From Rhizobium sp. (GTDB lineage: Bacteria > Pseudomonadota > Alphaproteobacteria > Rhizobiales > Rhizobiaceae), in assembly GCA_019739215.1 (NCBI GenBank), contig JAHHDR010000035.1, positions 186,001-250,000 on the forward strand: a DNA stretch of 64,000 nt. Reading direction: 5' to 3'. Below, piece after piece: positions 26,744 through 35,372 of the stretch (position 1 is its first letter; each line of letters begins with the position of its first letter). Both the position numbers and the translations under genes were made by a program. A model generated the notes under the pieces. That model did no database searches. It saw nothing but the letters and a program-made list of their open reading frames with translations, and was not told the origin of the DNA.

Positions 26744-27832
26744 CTACGGTTTCACGTAATTGGCGGAATCGTGCTTGTCGAGAACGGCCTGGAAGCGGCG
26801 GGCGAAGGCATCGTCGGCCAGCTTCTTGCGGCGCTGGATGTCCTGGGTGGCGAGCATGTTCTTCTCATGCATCTCAAGCAGATCGCCGATATGGCGCTGG
26901 GCTGCGGCGCCGATGCCGGCCATGGTTTCCTCCGCGGCGGTGTCGACCTGGCTGCCGAGCGTGTTGATCTTGTGGGCGACGTCCTGCTGGGCGGCGGTCT
27001 TCAACGAATCTTCGAGCGCCTTGTAGAGGACGATGCGCTGCTCGGTGTCGATGGTGAGCTTGTTGATCAGCGTGTTCTGGGCAGCGAGCTGGTTGTTGAG
27101 CGAGTCGACGAAGGTCTGGAACATCGAGGTGTAACGTTCCAGCGTCTGGCTCTCGGCCAGCAGTTCCTGCTCCTTGGCCTGCATCTGGTTGTATTCGGTG
27201 GCGAGCCTCGAGCGCTCGGCCTCCAGGTCCTGGCGGGCGACCTGGTCGGTGGAAGCGGCGATCCTGTTTTCGATGTCGAGAAGCGCGGGGTTCAGTTCCT
27301 CGATGCGCTTCTGGACGGCTTCGAGATTGGTGATCGTGTTCTTGCGGCGCTGGATGACCTGCACGAGATTGGCCTCGGAGGACTTGTAGCGCTGCTCGAG
27401 GATCGACTTCTGCTCCTTGAGCATGCCGACGATCGAGTCGGACTTGGCGAGCAGTTCCTGGAGGTTGCCGGCGAGCGACATGTTGCGGACGCGCTCGGTG
27501 CGCATGCGCTGGGCCGATTGCTTGGAGAAGATGCCGACGAACTTTTCCCAGCCGGTCTGGCTCTTCATGCTCTCGAATTCGGTGCCGAAGACATTGGTGG
27601 CGTCTTCGAGCCCGATGATCAGGTCGGCGATGTTACCTTCCATCACCTTCTGCTGGCTGATGACGTCCTGGATGCGGGCGTTCTCGATGTCGAAATTGAC
27701 ATCGCCGATCTTGGCGTCCGCCTTGGCGAACTGGTCCAGCACGCCAGTCGATGCATCGAGCTTGCCGCGCATGTCGTTGACGATCGCCTGGGTCTTCTGG
27801 ATTTCCGCGTCGAAAGACTGAAGAGTGGCCAT
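26744..27832 (-). CDS. Long coiled-coil protein heading the SPFH/AAA operon
   Basis: A 362-residue, almost entirely helical protein without signal peptide or membrane span. Heptad-like segments run from about 60 to 340, for example LLAKSDSIVGMLKEQKSILE, IENRIAASTDQVARQDLEAE and NQMQAKEQELLAESQTLERY. The layout, with long antiparallel helices and a conserved TEQRIVLYKALEDSLKTAAQ block, recalls TelA (toxic-anion-resistance) proteins, but I am not confident of that relationship. It is the first gene of the operon, preceded by a GGGGA Shine-Dalgarno sequence. It could act as an adaptor between the SPFH scaffold and the ATPase. Confidence 0.72.
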   Translation of the reverse strand: MATLQSFDAEIQKTQAIVNDMRGKLDASTGVLDQFAKADAKIGDVNFDIENARIQDVISQQKVMEGNIADLIIGLEDATNVFGTEFESMKSQTGWEKFVGIFSKQSAQRMRTERVRNMSLAGNLQELLAKSDSIVGMLKEQKSILEQRYKSSEANLVQVIQRRKNTITNLEAVQKRIEELNPALLDIENRIAASTDQVARQDLEAERSRLATEYNQMQAKEQELLAESQTLERYTSMFQTFVDSLNNQLAAQNTLINKLTIDTEQRIVLYKALEDSLKTAAQQDVAHKINTLGSQVDTAAEETMAGIGAAAQRHIGDLLEMHEKNMLATQDIQRRKKLADDAFARRFQAVLDKHDSANYVKP

Positions 27833-28020
27833 GTTTTTCCCCGATATTCCACAGCCCTATGGCTGGTTGCGACAAGTGATCCGGCGAGACAATACCCATT
27901 TCCGCCAGCTTTTAAACCGAAAAGGGTACCGGCCGGCAGTTTCGCCTCTCCCAGATCTGGGTGTCGGCATTCTGACGGTCAAGTACCGCTTGTTATTCGG
28001 TCGATGTGTCGCGTTCGCGA

Positions 28021-28416
28021 CTAATTCGCCGCGGCGGGGTCCTGCAGGTAGGCAATGATGTCGGCGATGTCCTCGGGCTTCTTCAATCCGGCGAAGGCCA
28101 TGGTCGTGCCCTTGACGATGTCGCGGGGGGTGGCGAGATAGGTGGCGAGCAAGGTCTCGTCCCATGTCTTGCCCGCGCCGAATTCTTTCATGGCCTTGGA
28201 ATACTTGAATTTTTCGACCACCGCGACCTGCCGGCCCACGACGCCCTGCAGCGTCGGCCCGACCCGGTTCTTTGCCTCGGTCGCGGTGTGGCAGGCCTGG
28301 CATTTCTTGAAGACGATGGCGCCTTTCTTCGCGTCGCCCGCATGGGCGAGGCCGGCTGTGGCGAGGCTGGCTGTGGCGATGAGGGCGGCAGAGAAAAGTC
28401 TGAGACAGCGTTTCAC
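28021..28416 (-). CDS. Periplasmic class I c-type cytochrome
   Basis: A 131-residue cytochrome c. A signal peptide (MKRCLRLFSAALIATASLAT with cleavage near AHA) precedes a mature domain of about 105 residues. The heme-binding motif CQACH lies in KKGAIVFKKCQACHTATEAK, the NRVGPTLQG loop follows, and the Met ligand sits in KGTTMAFAGLKKPED. This is the pattern of cytochrome c2/c556-like electron carriers that shuttle between the bc1 complex and oxidases. It is a single-gene unit between the SPFH/AAA operon and tdk. Confidence 0.92.
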   Translation of the reverse strand: MKRCLRLFSAALIATASLATAGLAHAGDAKKGAIVFKKCQACHTATEAKNRVGPTLQGVVGRQVAVVEKFKYSKAMKEFGAGKTWDETLLATYLATPRDIVKGTTMAFAGLKKPEDIADIIAYLQDPAAAN

Positions 28417-28504
28417 GGTATCCTCCGTTCGGGTGGCGCAAGGACGCTACAGCGATTCCCCCTGCTGCCGCACTGATCGAGATCAACCCCCTGCTGACTC
28501 GTGA

Positions 28505-29098
28505 CTATTCCGCCGGCGCGCCGCCATGCATCAGCGCTTCCCAGTGACGGCGGCAGAAGGAAACGTATTTGTCGTTGCCGCCAATGTCGATCTGGGCGCC
28601 CTCGCGCAGCACCTTGCCCCCGGCATCGAGCCGGGCGACCATGGTGGCCTTGCGGCCGCAATGGCAGATGGTGCGGACCTCGCGCAGCTCGTCGGCGATG
28701 GCGAGCAGTTCCTTCGAGCCAGGAAAGAGCTCGCCCTGGAAATCCGTCCTGAGGCCATAGGCCATGACGGGGATGTCGAGCCGGTCGACGACATGGGCGA
28801 GCTGCCAGACCTGGTCGCGGGTGAGGAACTGCGCCTCGTCGATGAAGATGCAGGCGATCCGCTCCTTGCGGTTCAGGCCTTCGAGCTGGGCGTAGAGGTC
28901 ATCGCCGGGATGGAAGGGGGTCGCTTCGGCCTCAAGGCCGATTCGCGACGAGACCTTGCCGAAACCGGCGCGGTCGTCGATCGCGGCGATCAGGATCACG
29001 GTGCGCATGCCGCGTTCCTGGTAGTTGTAGGAGGCCTGCATCAGCATGGTCGACTTGCCGGCATTCATCGTGGAATAGGAGAAATAAAGTTTGGCCAT
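28505..29098 (-). CDS. tdk: Thymidine kinase
   Basis: A 197-residue type II thymidine kinase, which phosphorylates thymidine to dTMP for salvage. The P loop is [14 protein letters not shown] near the N-terminus, the Mg-binding Asp lies in FIDEAQFL, the lasso/thymidine region includes [12 protein letters not shown], and Zn-binding cysteines appear as CHCG and in FCRRHW. ATG 29098 is chosen because GGGAG precedes it and MAKLYF is the normal N-terminus; the frame is open upstream for 48 unrelated codons. Confidence 0.95.
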   Translation of the reverse strand: MAKLYFSYSTMNAGKSTMLMQASYNYQERGMRTVILIAAIDDRAGFGKVSSRIGLEAEATPFHPGDDLYAQLEGLNRKERIACIFIDEAQFLTRDQVWQLAHVVDRLDIPVMAYGLRTDFQGELFPGSKELLAIADELREVRTICHCGRKATMVARLDAGGKVLREGAQIDIGGNDKYVSFCRRHWEALMHGGAPAE

Positions 29099-29339
29099 GG
29101 CGGGCTCCCTGCATCCGCCCTGTCTTGCGCGAATCGTCCGTGGGATTGCCACCGGGGTGCGACGAAAGCCACAGCTTTCTGTGGGCGGCGGATCGCTATC
29201 GGCGGCGGCTCGGGCCGCAAGCTTTCCGGAAACGGCATGCAAAAGTCGCTAATGCGCAGATAGGCGCCGCCTATCCGCTTGAATTTGCCATTCATTGATG
29301 ATTGGCTGTCGCACATAAAAACAACTGGGAGAACGAAAA

Positions 29340-30278
29340 TGCAGAAGTTGCTTTGCTCCACCATCCTCGCACTGGGCCTTTCGACCGGCATGGTGTTTGC
29401 CGCCGAGCCCGAGAATTGCGCCACGGTGAAGTTCGCCGATGTGGGCTGGACCGACATCACCGCCACCACCGCGACTGCCACGGTGATCCTGAAGGCCTCG
29501 GCTATGAGACCGACGTCAAGGTTCTCTCGGTGCCGGTCACCTATACATCGCTGACAAACAAGGACATCGACGTCTTCCTCGGCAACTGGATGCCGACCAT
29601 GGAAGGCCGATCTCGCGCCTTACCGCGACGACAAGTCGGTCGAACGCTGCGTGACCAACCTGACCGGCGCGAAATACACGCTCGCGACCAAATGCCAGGC
29701 GCTGCGAACTCGGCATCAAGGATTTCAAGGATATCGCCAGCCCAAGCGAGCGCTCGGCGGCAAGATCTACGGCATCGAGCCCGGCAATGACGGCAACCGC
29801 CTGATCCTCGACATGATCGCCAAGGACACCTTCGGCCTGAAGGTCTTCGAGCTGGTCGAATCCTCCGAGCAGGGCATGCTGCCGCAGGTCGCCCGCGCGC
29901 GGATCCGGCGAACCGATCGTGTTCCTCGGCTGGGAGCCGCATCCCATGAACGCCAATTTCAAGCTGACCTATCTGACCGGCGGTGACGAGGTTTTCGGCC
30001 CCAATCTCGGCGGCGCGACAATCTACACCAACGTCCGCACGGGCTACGTCGAGCGAATGCCCGAATGTCGGCGTCTTTCTCAAGAACCTCGAATTCTCGC
30101 TGCGCCATGGAGAACGAGATCATGGGCAAGATCCTCGACTGATGGCCGAGGAGCCGAAGCCGCCGCGACCGACTGGCTGAAGGCCAACCCGACCGCGTTC
30201 GAGCCCTGGCTCGCCGGCGTGACGACACGCGAAGGTGGCGATGCCATCGCTGCCGTCAAGAGCGAACTCGGTCTCTAG
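29340..30278 (+). pseudogene. choX: Choline ABC transporter substrate-binding protein, multiple frameshifts
   Basis: Reading starts well: ATG 29340 after GGGAGA, a signal peptide (MQKLLCSTILALGLSTGMVF), then WTDITATTATATVILKA. Homology to ChoX then hops between all three frames. It is recognisable as VLSVPVTYTSLTNKDIDVFL, NLTGAKYTLATKC, GGKIYGIEPGNDGNRLILDM, FLGWEPHPMNANFKLTYL and finally DWLKANPTAFEPWLAGV to the stop at 30278. I place single-base changes near 29496 (-1), 29605 (+1), 29698-29706 (+1), 29752 (-1), 29897-29910 (+1), 30054 (+1), 30106 (+1), 30140 (+1), 30147 (+1) and 30160 (-1). Between the indels the protein is conserved, so this may be sequence error rather than old decay. As written it cannot encode the periplasmic choline-binding protein. 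Confidence 0.88.
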
Positions 30279-30359
30279 GGGCCGCGCTTTCCGGACTGGG
30301 GGCGGCGGGCGCCGCTCCCGTTTTATGTCTCGTCACATTCTCGGATCGGGGACGCCGCA

Positions 30360-31254
30360 ATGCACGACTATTTGCCATGGCTTTTGGACGACGATAACAA
30401 GATCAAAGTCGGACCGCTGGGCCAAAGTCTTCGTCGACTGGCTCACGTCCAACCTGGCGTTCTTCTTCGACTTCGTGGCTCTGGTGCTCGACGCCGGCAT
30501 CAAGGCGATGCTCTTCGTGCTGCAGGGGCCGTTTCTCAAGGGCACCGCGCTCGAGGTTTTCTATCCGCTGTTCATGATCCTGGTGTTCACCGGTTTCGCC
30601 TGGTGGATGCGGCGCTCGGTGGGGATTGCCGTCTTCACGGTGCTCGGGCTGCTGCTCATCTTCAACCAGGGCTACTGGAAGGAGACGATGGAGACGCTGG
30701 CGCTGGTGCTGGCCGCGACCACGGTCTCGATGGTCGTCGGCGTGCCGATCGGCATCGCTGCCGCACGCCGGCCGTGGCTCTATTCGTTCATCCGTCCGAT
30801 CCTCGACCTGATGCAGACGATCCCGACCTTCGTCTACCTGATCCCGGCGCTGATCCTGTTCGGCCTGGGCATGGTGCCGGGCCTGATCGCCACGGTGATC
30901 TTCGCCATCCCGTCGCCGATCCGGCTGACCCGGCTCGGCATCATCTCGACCCCGCCGTCGCTGGTCGAGGCGGCGCAGGCCTTCGGCGCCACGCCGCGGC
31001 AGGTGCTGACCAAGGTGGAGCTGCCTTTTGCCAAGCCGCAGATCATGGCCGGCCTGACCCAGACCATCATGCTGTCGCTGTCGATGGTGGTCATCGCCGC
31101 GCTGGTCGGCGCAGCAGGGCTCGGCGTGCCCGTCGTGCGGGCACTGAATACCGTCAATATCGCCAAGGGCTTCGACTCGGGCATGTGCATCGTCATTCTC
31201 GCGATCATTCTCGATCGCGTGTTCCGCTCCGGCGACGAGGGAGACAAGGCATGA
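30360..31254 (+). pseudogene. choW: Choline ABC transporter permease, one frameshift
   Basis: A 297-residue permease when one extra C at 30414-30415 is ignored. The first 18 codons (MHDYLPWLLDDDNKIKVG) are in one frame; the rest (RWAKVFVDWLTSNLAFFFDF onward) is in the next. The remainder is an intact OpuAB/ProW-type permease with about six membrane segments. The coupling-loop motif EAAQAFGATPRQVLTKVELP, which docks to the ATPase, is followed by PFAKPQIMAGLTQTIM. Its stop overlaps the choV start as ATGA. Confidence 0.88.
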
Positions 31255-32290
31255 CCGCCGTCCGTTTCGACAATGTCTCCATCGTTTTCGGCAACAATCC
31301 CGAGCGCGCCCTGGCGATGGCAGACCAGGACAGGACGCGCGACGAGATCAGCGCGGCCACTGGGCTGGTGCTCGGCGTGGCCAATGCGTCGCTCGACATC
31401 GAGGAGGGCGAGATCCTCGTGCTCATGGGCCTGTCGGGCTCGGGCAAATCGACGCTGCTGCGCGCCGTCAATGCGGCTGGCGCCTGTCGTGCGCGGCGAG
31501 GTAATGGTCTACGTCGAAGGGAACCGAGACCAACCCCTACAAGTGCCCGCCGCAAAAGCTGCGCGACCTCAGGATGCACACCGTCTCGATGGTGTTCCAG
31601 CAGTTCGGCCTGCTGCCCTGGCGGACCGTGGCGGAAAATGTCGGCTTCGGGCTGGAACTGGCCGGGGTCGGCGAGGAGCAGCGCAACAAGGTCGTGACCG
31701 AGCAGCTGGAACTGGTCAATCTCGCCAAGTGGTCGACCCGCAAGGTGCAGGAACTGTCGGGCGGCATGCAGCAGCGCGTCGGCCTGGCGCGCGCGTTTGC
31801 CACCGGCGCGCCGATCCTGCTGATGGACGAGCCGTTCTCGGCGCTCGACCCGCTGATCCGGACCCGACTGCAGGACGAACTGCTCGAGTTCCAGCGCCGG
31901 CTGAAGAAGACGATCCTGTTTGTCAGCCACGACCTCGACGAGGCTTTCCGCATCGGCAATCGCATCGCCATCATGGAGGGCGGGCGGATCGTCCAGTGCG
32001 GCACGCCGCAGGACATCGTGCGCAATCCGCTCAACCAGTATGTCGCGGACTTCGTGCAAAACATGAATCCGATCAACATGCTGACGGCGTCGGACGTCAT
32101 GCGGGCAGGTGCCGCGGCGCCCAACGAGAGTGTCTCCGCCACGGCATTGCCGACCGCGCGCCTCACCGAGGTACTCGATGCGATGGCGCGCCAGCCCGGC
32201 GTCGTCGGCGTCGTCGACAATGGCGCGATCATCGGTGTGATTTCCGCCCAGGACGTGGTGAACGGGCTGACCCGGCACCGCAAGGTCTAG
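31251..32290 (+). pseudogene. choV: Choline ABC transporter ATP-binding protein, two frameshifts
   Basis: An OpuAA/ProV-type ATPase of about 346 residues when repaired. The N-terminus and Walker A (GLSGSGKSTLLRAVN) are in the frame from ATG 31251. An extra base near 31470 shifts to LAPVVRGEVMVYVEG, and another near 31520 shifts to TNPYKCPPQKLRDLRMHTV. From there the frame stays open: Q loop QQFGLLPWR, signature LSGGMQQRVGLARA, Walker B ILLMDEPFSALDPL, switch His SHDLDEA, and a C-terminal CBS-like extension (LDAMARQPGVVGVVDNG). It would power choline uptake with ChoX and ChoW if intact. Confidence 0.88.
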
Positions 32291-32294
32291 GACG

Positions 32295-32831
32295 ATGGGC
32301 GCCGAGGCAGAGCCGGAGCCGGATGCGGAGGTGAAATCCGTCATCCGGCCGACGGACGAGGCCGCGCTCCAGCTTGCTCGGCGGCTGATCGGCGAGGCCC
32401 GTTATGGCGCGCTCAGCGTGCTGGAGCCGGAAACGGACCATCCTTTTGCCAGCCGGGTTCTTGTCGGCACCGATACCGATGGCGTGCCCGTGATCCTTGC
32501 CTCGACGCTCGCGACCCACACGAAGGCGCTGCTGGCCGACCCCCGCTGTGCGCTGCTGCTCGGCGAGCCGGGACGGGGCGATCCGCTCGCCTGGCCGCGT
32601 ATCACCGTGCTCTGCGACGCGGAGCGGATCGAGCACGACAGCGAATCGGACAGTCGTACAAGAAGCCGATTTCTTCGCCGGCATCCGAAAGCGAAACTCT
32701 ATGCCAGCTTCCGGGACTTCGCATTCTTTCGACTTGTGCCAAAATCTGCCAGCCTCAACGGAGGCTTCGGGCGTGCATACATTATTTCTGGTGATGAACT
32801 TTTAAGCATCTCTTCGACCGACACAGGGTGA
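32295..32831 (+). CDS. HugZ-like pyridoxamine-phosphate-oxidase-fold protein
   Basis: A 178-residue protein with the split-barrel PPOX fold: ARRLIGEARYGALSVLE at the start of the barrel, then ASRVLVGTDTDGVPVILAST and HTKALLADPRCALLLGEPG, and the C-terminal HPKAKLYASFRDFAFFRLVP with SLNGGFGRA. This combination is typical of HugZ-like and related heme- or flavin-binding proteins. It lacks the C-terminal DUF2470 domain of longer members. It starts 4 bases after choV and may be co-transcribed with it, although no functional link is obvious. Confidence 0.8.
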   Translation: MGAEAEPEPDAEVKSVIRPTDEAALQLARRLIGEARYGALSVLEPETDHPFASRVLVGTDTDGVPVILASTLATHTKALLADPRCALLLGEPGRGDPLAWPRITVLCDAERIEHDSESDSRTRSRFLRRHPKAKLYASFRDFAFFRLVPKSASLNGGFGRAYIISGDELLSISSTDTG

Positions 32832-33184
32832 CGCACCCTTGGGTTGTCAATGGTGGATGTTCTACGGGGGTCAGGTTGTGGTGATGCCGATTCTTGCACC
32901 CGGCACGATTTTCATGGAAAAACAGATAATTGGTATATCAGCGGAATAGACGACGGGGGTGGTGATATCGCGTGAAAAGAGAAGCTTCAGCGGCTCGATC
33001 CCGGCATCCGAACGGACGAGCCTAGCGGCTTGATTGTAGTGAATAAGGATATGCTAATTTGCGTCTGCTAAAATTAACAGTGTACAAACGAAAATCCTGA
33101 TTTATATGATTTCGCATTCGATTTCAGACCGCTGGCCTTATTGACTGAGCGGCCATTCAATTAAATAGGCGAAAGTAACTTGTC
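32832..33184. other. AT-rich gene-free region upstream of the NolR-like gene
   Basis: A 353-base gap that is distinctly more AT-rich than its surroundings from about 32920 onward. I see no coding sequence. Its right part should carry the promoter of the NolR-like regulator and holds a match to the NolR-binding consensus, listed separately. Confidence 0.5.
33057..33072 (-). promoter_or_regulatory. Candidate NolR-binding site
   Basis: On the minus strand the 16 bases read TTTAG, nine bases, then AT, which fits the published NolR consensus (A/T)TTAG-N9-A(T/A). It lies 113 bases upstream of the NolR-like gene. NolR is known to repress its own gene, so this may be an autoregulatory site. Confidence 0.45.
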
Positions 33185-33502
33185 ATGAAAATGAGAAAGC
33201 TTTCAGAACATTCGACGTCCGCCGCAGCCCTTCTTTCGGCGATGGCAAATCCAAAACGCCTGCTGATCCTGTGCAATCTCGTCAATGGCGAGGTGCCGGT
33301 CGGCGTGCTTGCCACGCAGGTCGGCCTCAGCCAGTCGGCGCTGTCCCAGCACCTTTCCAAGCTGCGGGCACAGAAGCTGGTGAAGACGCGTCGCGACGCC
33401 CAGACCATCTACTATTCGAGCAGTGCCAGCCAGGTGCTGACCATCCTCGATGCGCTCGAAACCATCTATGGCGTGTCGGCGGAGAACAAGTCAGCCGCCT
33501 GA
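33185..33502 (+). CDS. nolR: ArsR-family regulator, NolR homologue
   Basis: A 105-residue winged-helix regulator. The core LLSAMANPKRLLILCNLV, VGLSQSALSQHLSKLRAQKL and TRRDAQTIYYSSSAS closely follows what I recall of rhizobial NolR, which represses nodulation and many other genes as a dimer. It has no Cys-rich metal site of the ArsR/SmtB kind, in keeping with NolR. The N- and C-terminal tails are shorter than those of Sinorhizobium NolR, so it may be a paralogue. ATG 33185 is used; ATG 33191 is a near alternative. Regulation is probably negative autoregulation through the upstream site. Confidence 0.8.
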   Translation: MKMRKLSEHSTSAAALLSAMANPKRLLILCNLVNGEVPVGVLATQVGLSQSALSQHLSKLRAQKLVKTRRDAQTIYYSSSASQVLTILDALETIYGVSAENKSAA

Positions 33503-33572
33503 TATACGCTTGCGGTCGAGCAGCGGAGACGCGCGATCCGCCGCGGGGCGGATGCGCATGCCGTCTGCCGGC

Positions 33573-34100
33573 TCAGACATGCGGTGTCGGCTCGGCCGGT
33601 TCGTCCTTCTTCTTCATCATCAGACGTTCGAGAAAGCCGAGCATCAAGGCCGACACGACGAAGGCGAGATGTATACCGGTCATCAGCATCAGCTTGACCG
33701 TGTCATACTGATCCGCGTTCAGAAACACCTGCAGCAGGTGGATCGAGGAGATCGCCACGATCGAGGAGGCGACCTTGATCTTCAGGCTGCCGGCATCGAG
33801 CTTGCCGATAAACGACACCTGGCCGTCGGCCTCGTCGAAGCGGCTGACGAAATTCTCGTAGCCCGAGATCATCACCATCACCACCAGGCTTGCCACGAGG
33901 GCGGCGTCGATCAGGCCGAGCATGGCGAGGATCATGTCGGCTTCGTCGAGCGTCAGCGCCAGGGACGCGACCTTGATAAATTTTCCGATGAAGGACACGG
34001 CGTAGACGACCAGCGCCGCCGCGAGGCCGAGATAGAACACGACCAGCACCCAGCGCGCCGCCAGGATGATGCGCTCGAGGAAAAGCTCCAGTGATTTCAT
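33573..34100 (-). CDS. UPF0114 (YqhA-like) inner-membrane protein
   Basis: A 175-residue protein with about four membrane segments, among them LAARWVLVVFYLGLAAALVV and IDAALVASLVVMVMISGYEN. The family hallmark SGYENFVSRFD is followed by WIGKLD-like SFIGKLDAGSLKIKVASSIV. The C-terminus is charged and rich in Lys/Glu/Pro. UPF0114 proteins are widespread but uncharacterised. ATG 34100 gives the normal MKSLELFLERII start; the open frame continues upstream through unrelated Ser/Ala-rich codons. Confidence 0.88.
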   Translation of the reverse strand: MKSLELFLERIILAARWVLVVFYLGLAAALVVYAVSFIGKFIKVASLALTLDEADMILAMLGLIDAALVASLVVMVMISGYENFVSRFDEADGQVSFIGKLDAGSLKIKVASSIVAISSIHLLQVFLNADQYDTVKLMLMTGIHLAFVVSALMLGFLERLMMKKKDEPAEPTPHV

Positions 34101-34305
34101 TCGCAAGGTCCCGATTGGTCTCCCGACCTGCCCATACGCCGGACGTGTGACGACTGCAATATGCCGGGCGGCATGCCGGTGGTCTTCCGATGCGGGATCG
34201 GAGCGGCGACTCCGGATATTGCGTTGTGTTGCACCTGCGCACTTGCGGCGGATTCCAGCAGTCCCTAATTCTCGTGGGAGAACGGATCCAGCTGATGCGG
34301 CGCAG

Positions 34306-35280
34306 GTGACAACAGCATTTTCGACATTGACGGGGAGAATGCTGTCTGCGCTGGCCGCGGCGTCGATGGTGCTTGTCGTCGTGCTGGGTGATCCGGCGTC
34401 TGCCGCGCAGACCAAGGGCGCGACGAGCAAGGCCAATCCGCTGGAGCAGCCGATGGTGTTCACGGTCGTCCGCTCCGGCGCGGGCTATTGCGAGCCGAAC
34501 TGCCCGGAATGGATCTATGGCGAAGGCCAGATCGTGAGCGGCACGCCCGCCGCGTTCAAGGCCGTGCTCAAGCAAGTCGGCGAGCGGAAGCTTCCGCTGC
34601 TGATCGTGTCGCCGGGCGGCAACGTGATGGCGGCGCTGGAAGTCGGGCGGATGGTGCGAAAGCTGCGGATGGATGTCGAAGTCAGCGCGACGCGCTTCGT
34701 CATCTGCTCGCCGCGCCAGGAGGATTGTGCGCCGACCGGCCCCGGCAAGGGGCAGTATCTCGGCATCGCCTTTTCGGCCGGCGCCTTCTGCTGGTCTGCC
34801 TGCCCGCTGATCCTGGCCGCTGGGGAGAACCGCTATTCCAGCCAGTGGGCACATACCGGCGTGCACCAGATCACCACCGTCTATGCGCGCGAGCGGGTCT
34901 ATTTCAAGGAACGATACCGGATGGTGGACGGCAAGAAGAAGGTGATCAGCCGCAAGATCGTCAAGCGCAAGAATGCCGGGACACAATCCTCGACGAAGCT
35001 GCCGAAGGCGACCCGCAAGGCGCTGCTCGGCTATTTCAAGGAGATGGGCATCGGCAGGAAACTGCTCGATGCGATGCTCTCGACGCCGCCCGACAGGATC
35101 CGGCGGCTGGAGCCCGACGAAATGCTCAGGCTCGGCCTGATCACAGAAGTGACGGAGTCGGACGTGTTGTCGGATCCCGAGCGGTGCGCCGACCGCCGCA
35201 AGCCCGGACATTGCGTGACGCGCAATCCGCCGGCCCGCACGGCGATCACGCCGCAGGCGCGGCCCGGCAACCCGACCTGA
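34306..35280 (+). CDS. Secreted protein with ClpP/crotonase-like fold
   Basis: A 324-residue exported protein. The N-terminus is a signal peptide (LSALAAASMVLVVVLGDPAS ending ASAAQ). The body has ClpP-type signatures: LLIVSPGGNVMAALEVGRMV, a possible nucleophile in AGAFCWSACPLILAAG, and a His in HTGVHQITT. A basic stretch KKKVISRKIVKRKN and a Cys pair in PERCADRRKPGHC follow. Related periplasmic proteins are annotated as ClpP-like, with no proven protease activity. The start is uncertain: GTG 34306 gives a complete signal peptide, ATG 34339 leaves a shorter one with a too-close GGGGAGA. It is divergent from the UPF0114 gene. Confidence 0.72.
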   Translation: MTTAFSTLTGRMLSALAAASMVLVVVLGDPASAAQTKGATSKANPLEQPMVFTVVRSGAGYCEPNCPEWIYGEGQIVSGTPAAFKAVLKQVGERKLPLLIVSPGGNVMAALEVGRMVRKLRMDVEVSATRFVICSPRQEDCAPTGPGKGQYLGIAFSAGAFCWSACPLILAAGENRYSSQWAHTGVHQITTVYARERVYFKERYRMVDGKKKVISRKIVKRKNAGTQSSTKLPKATRKALLGYFKEMGIGRKLLDAMLSTPPDRIRRLEPDEMLRLGLITEVTESDVLSDPERCADRRKPGHCVTRNPPARTAITPQARPGNPT

Positions 35281-35372
35281 CGGCGCGTCGACGCACTCGA
35301 AGCGTCGCTTGCGGCATAGTCATCAGGGCCCATCGGGGCTAGCGTTGAGCGGTCCTGCCGGAGTGCCCAGCC

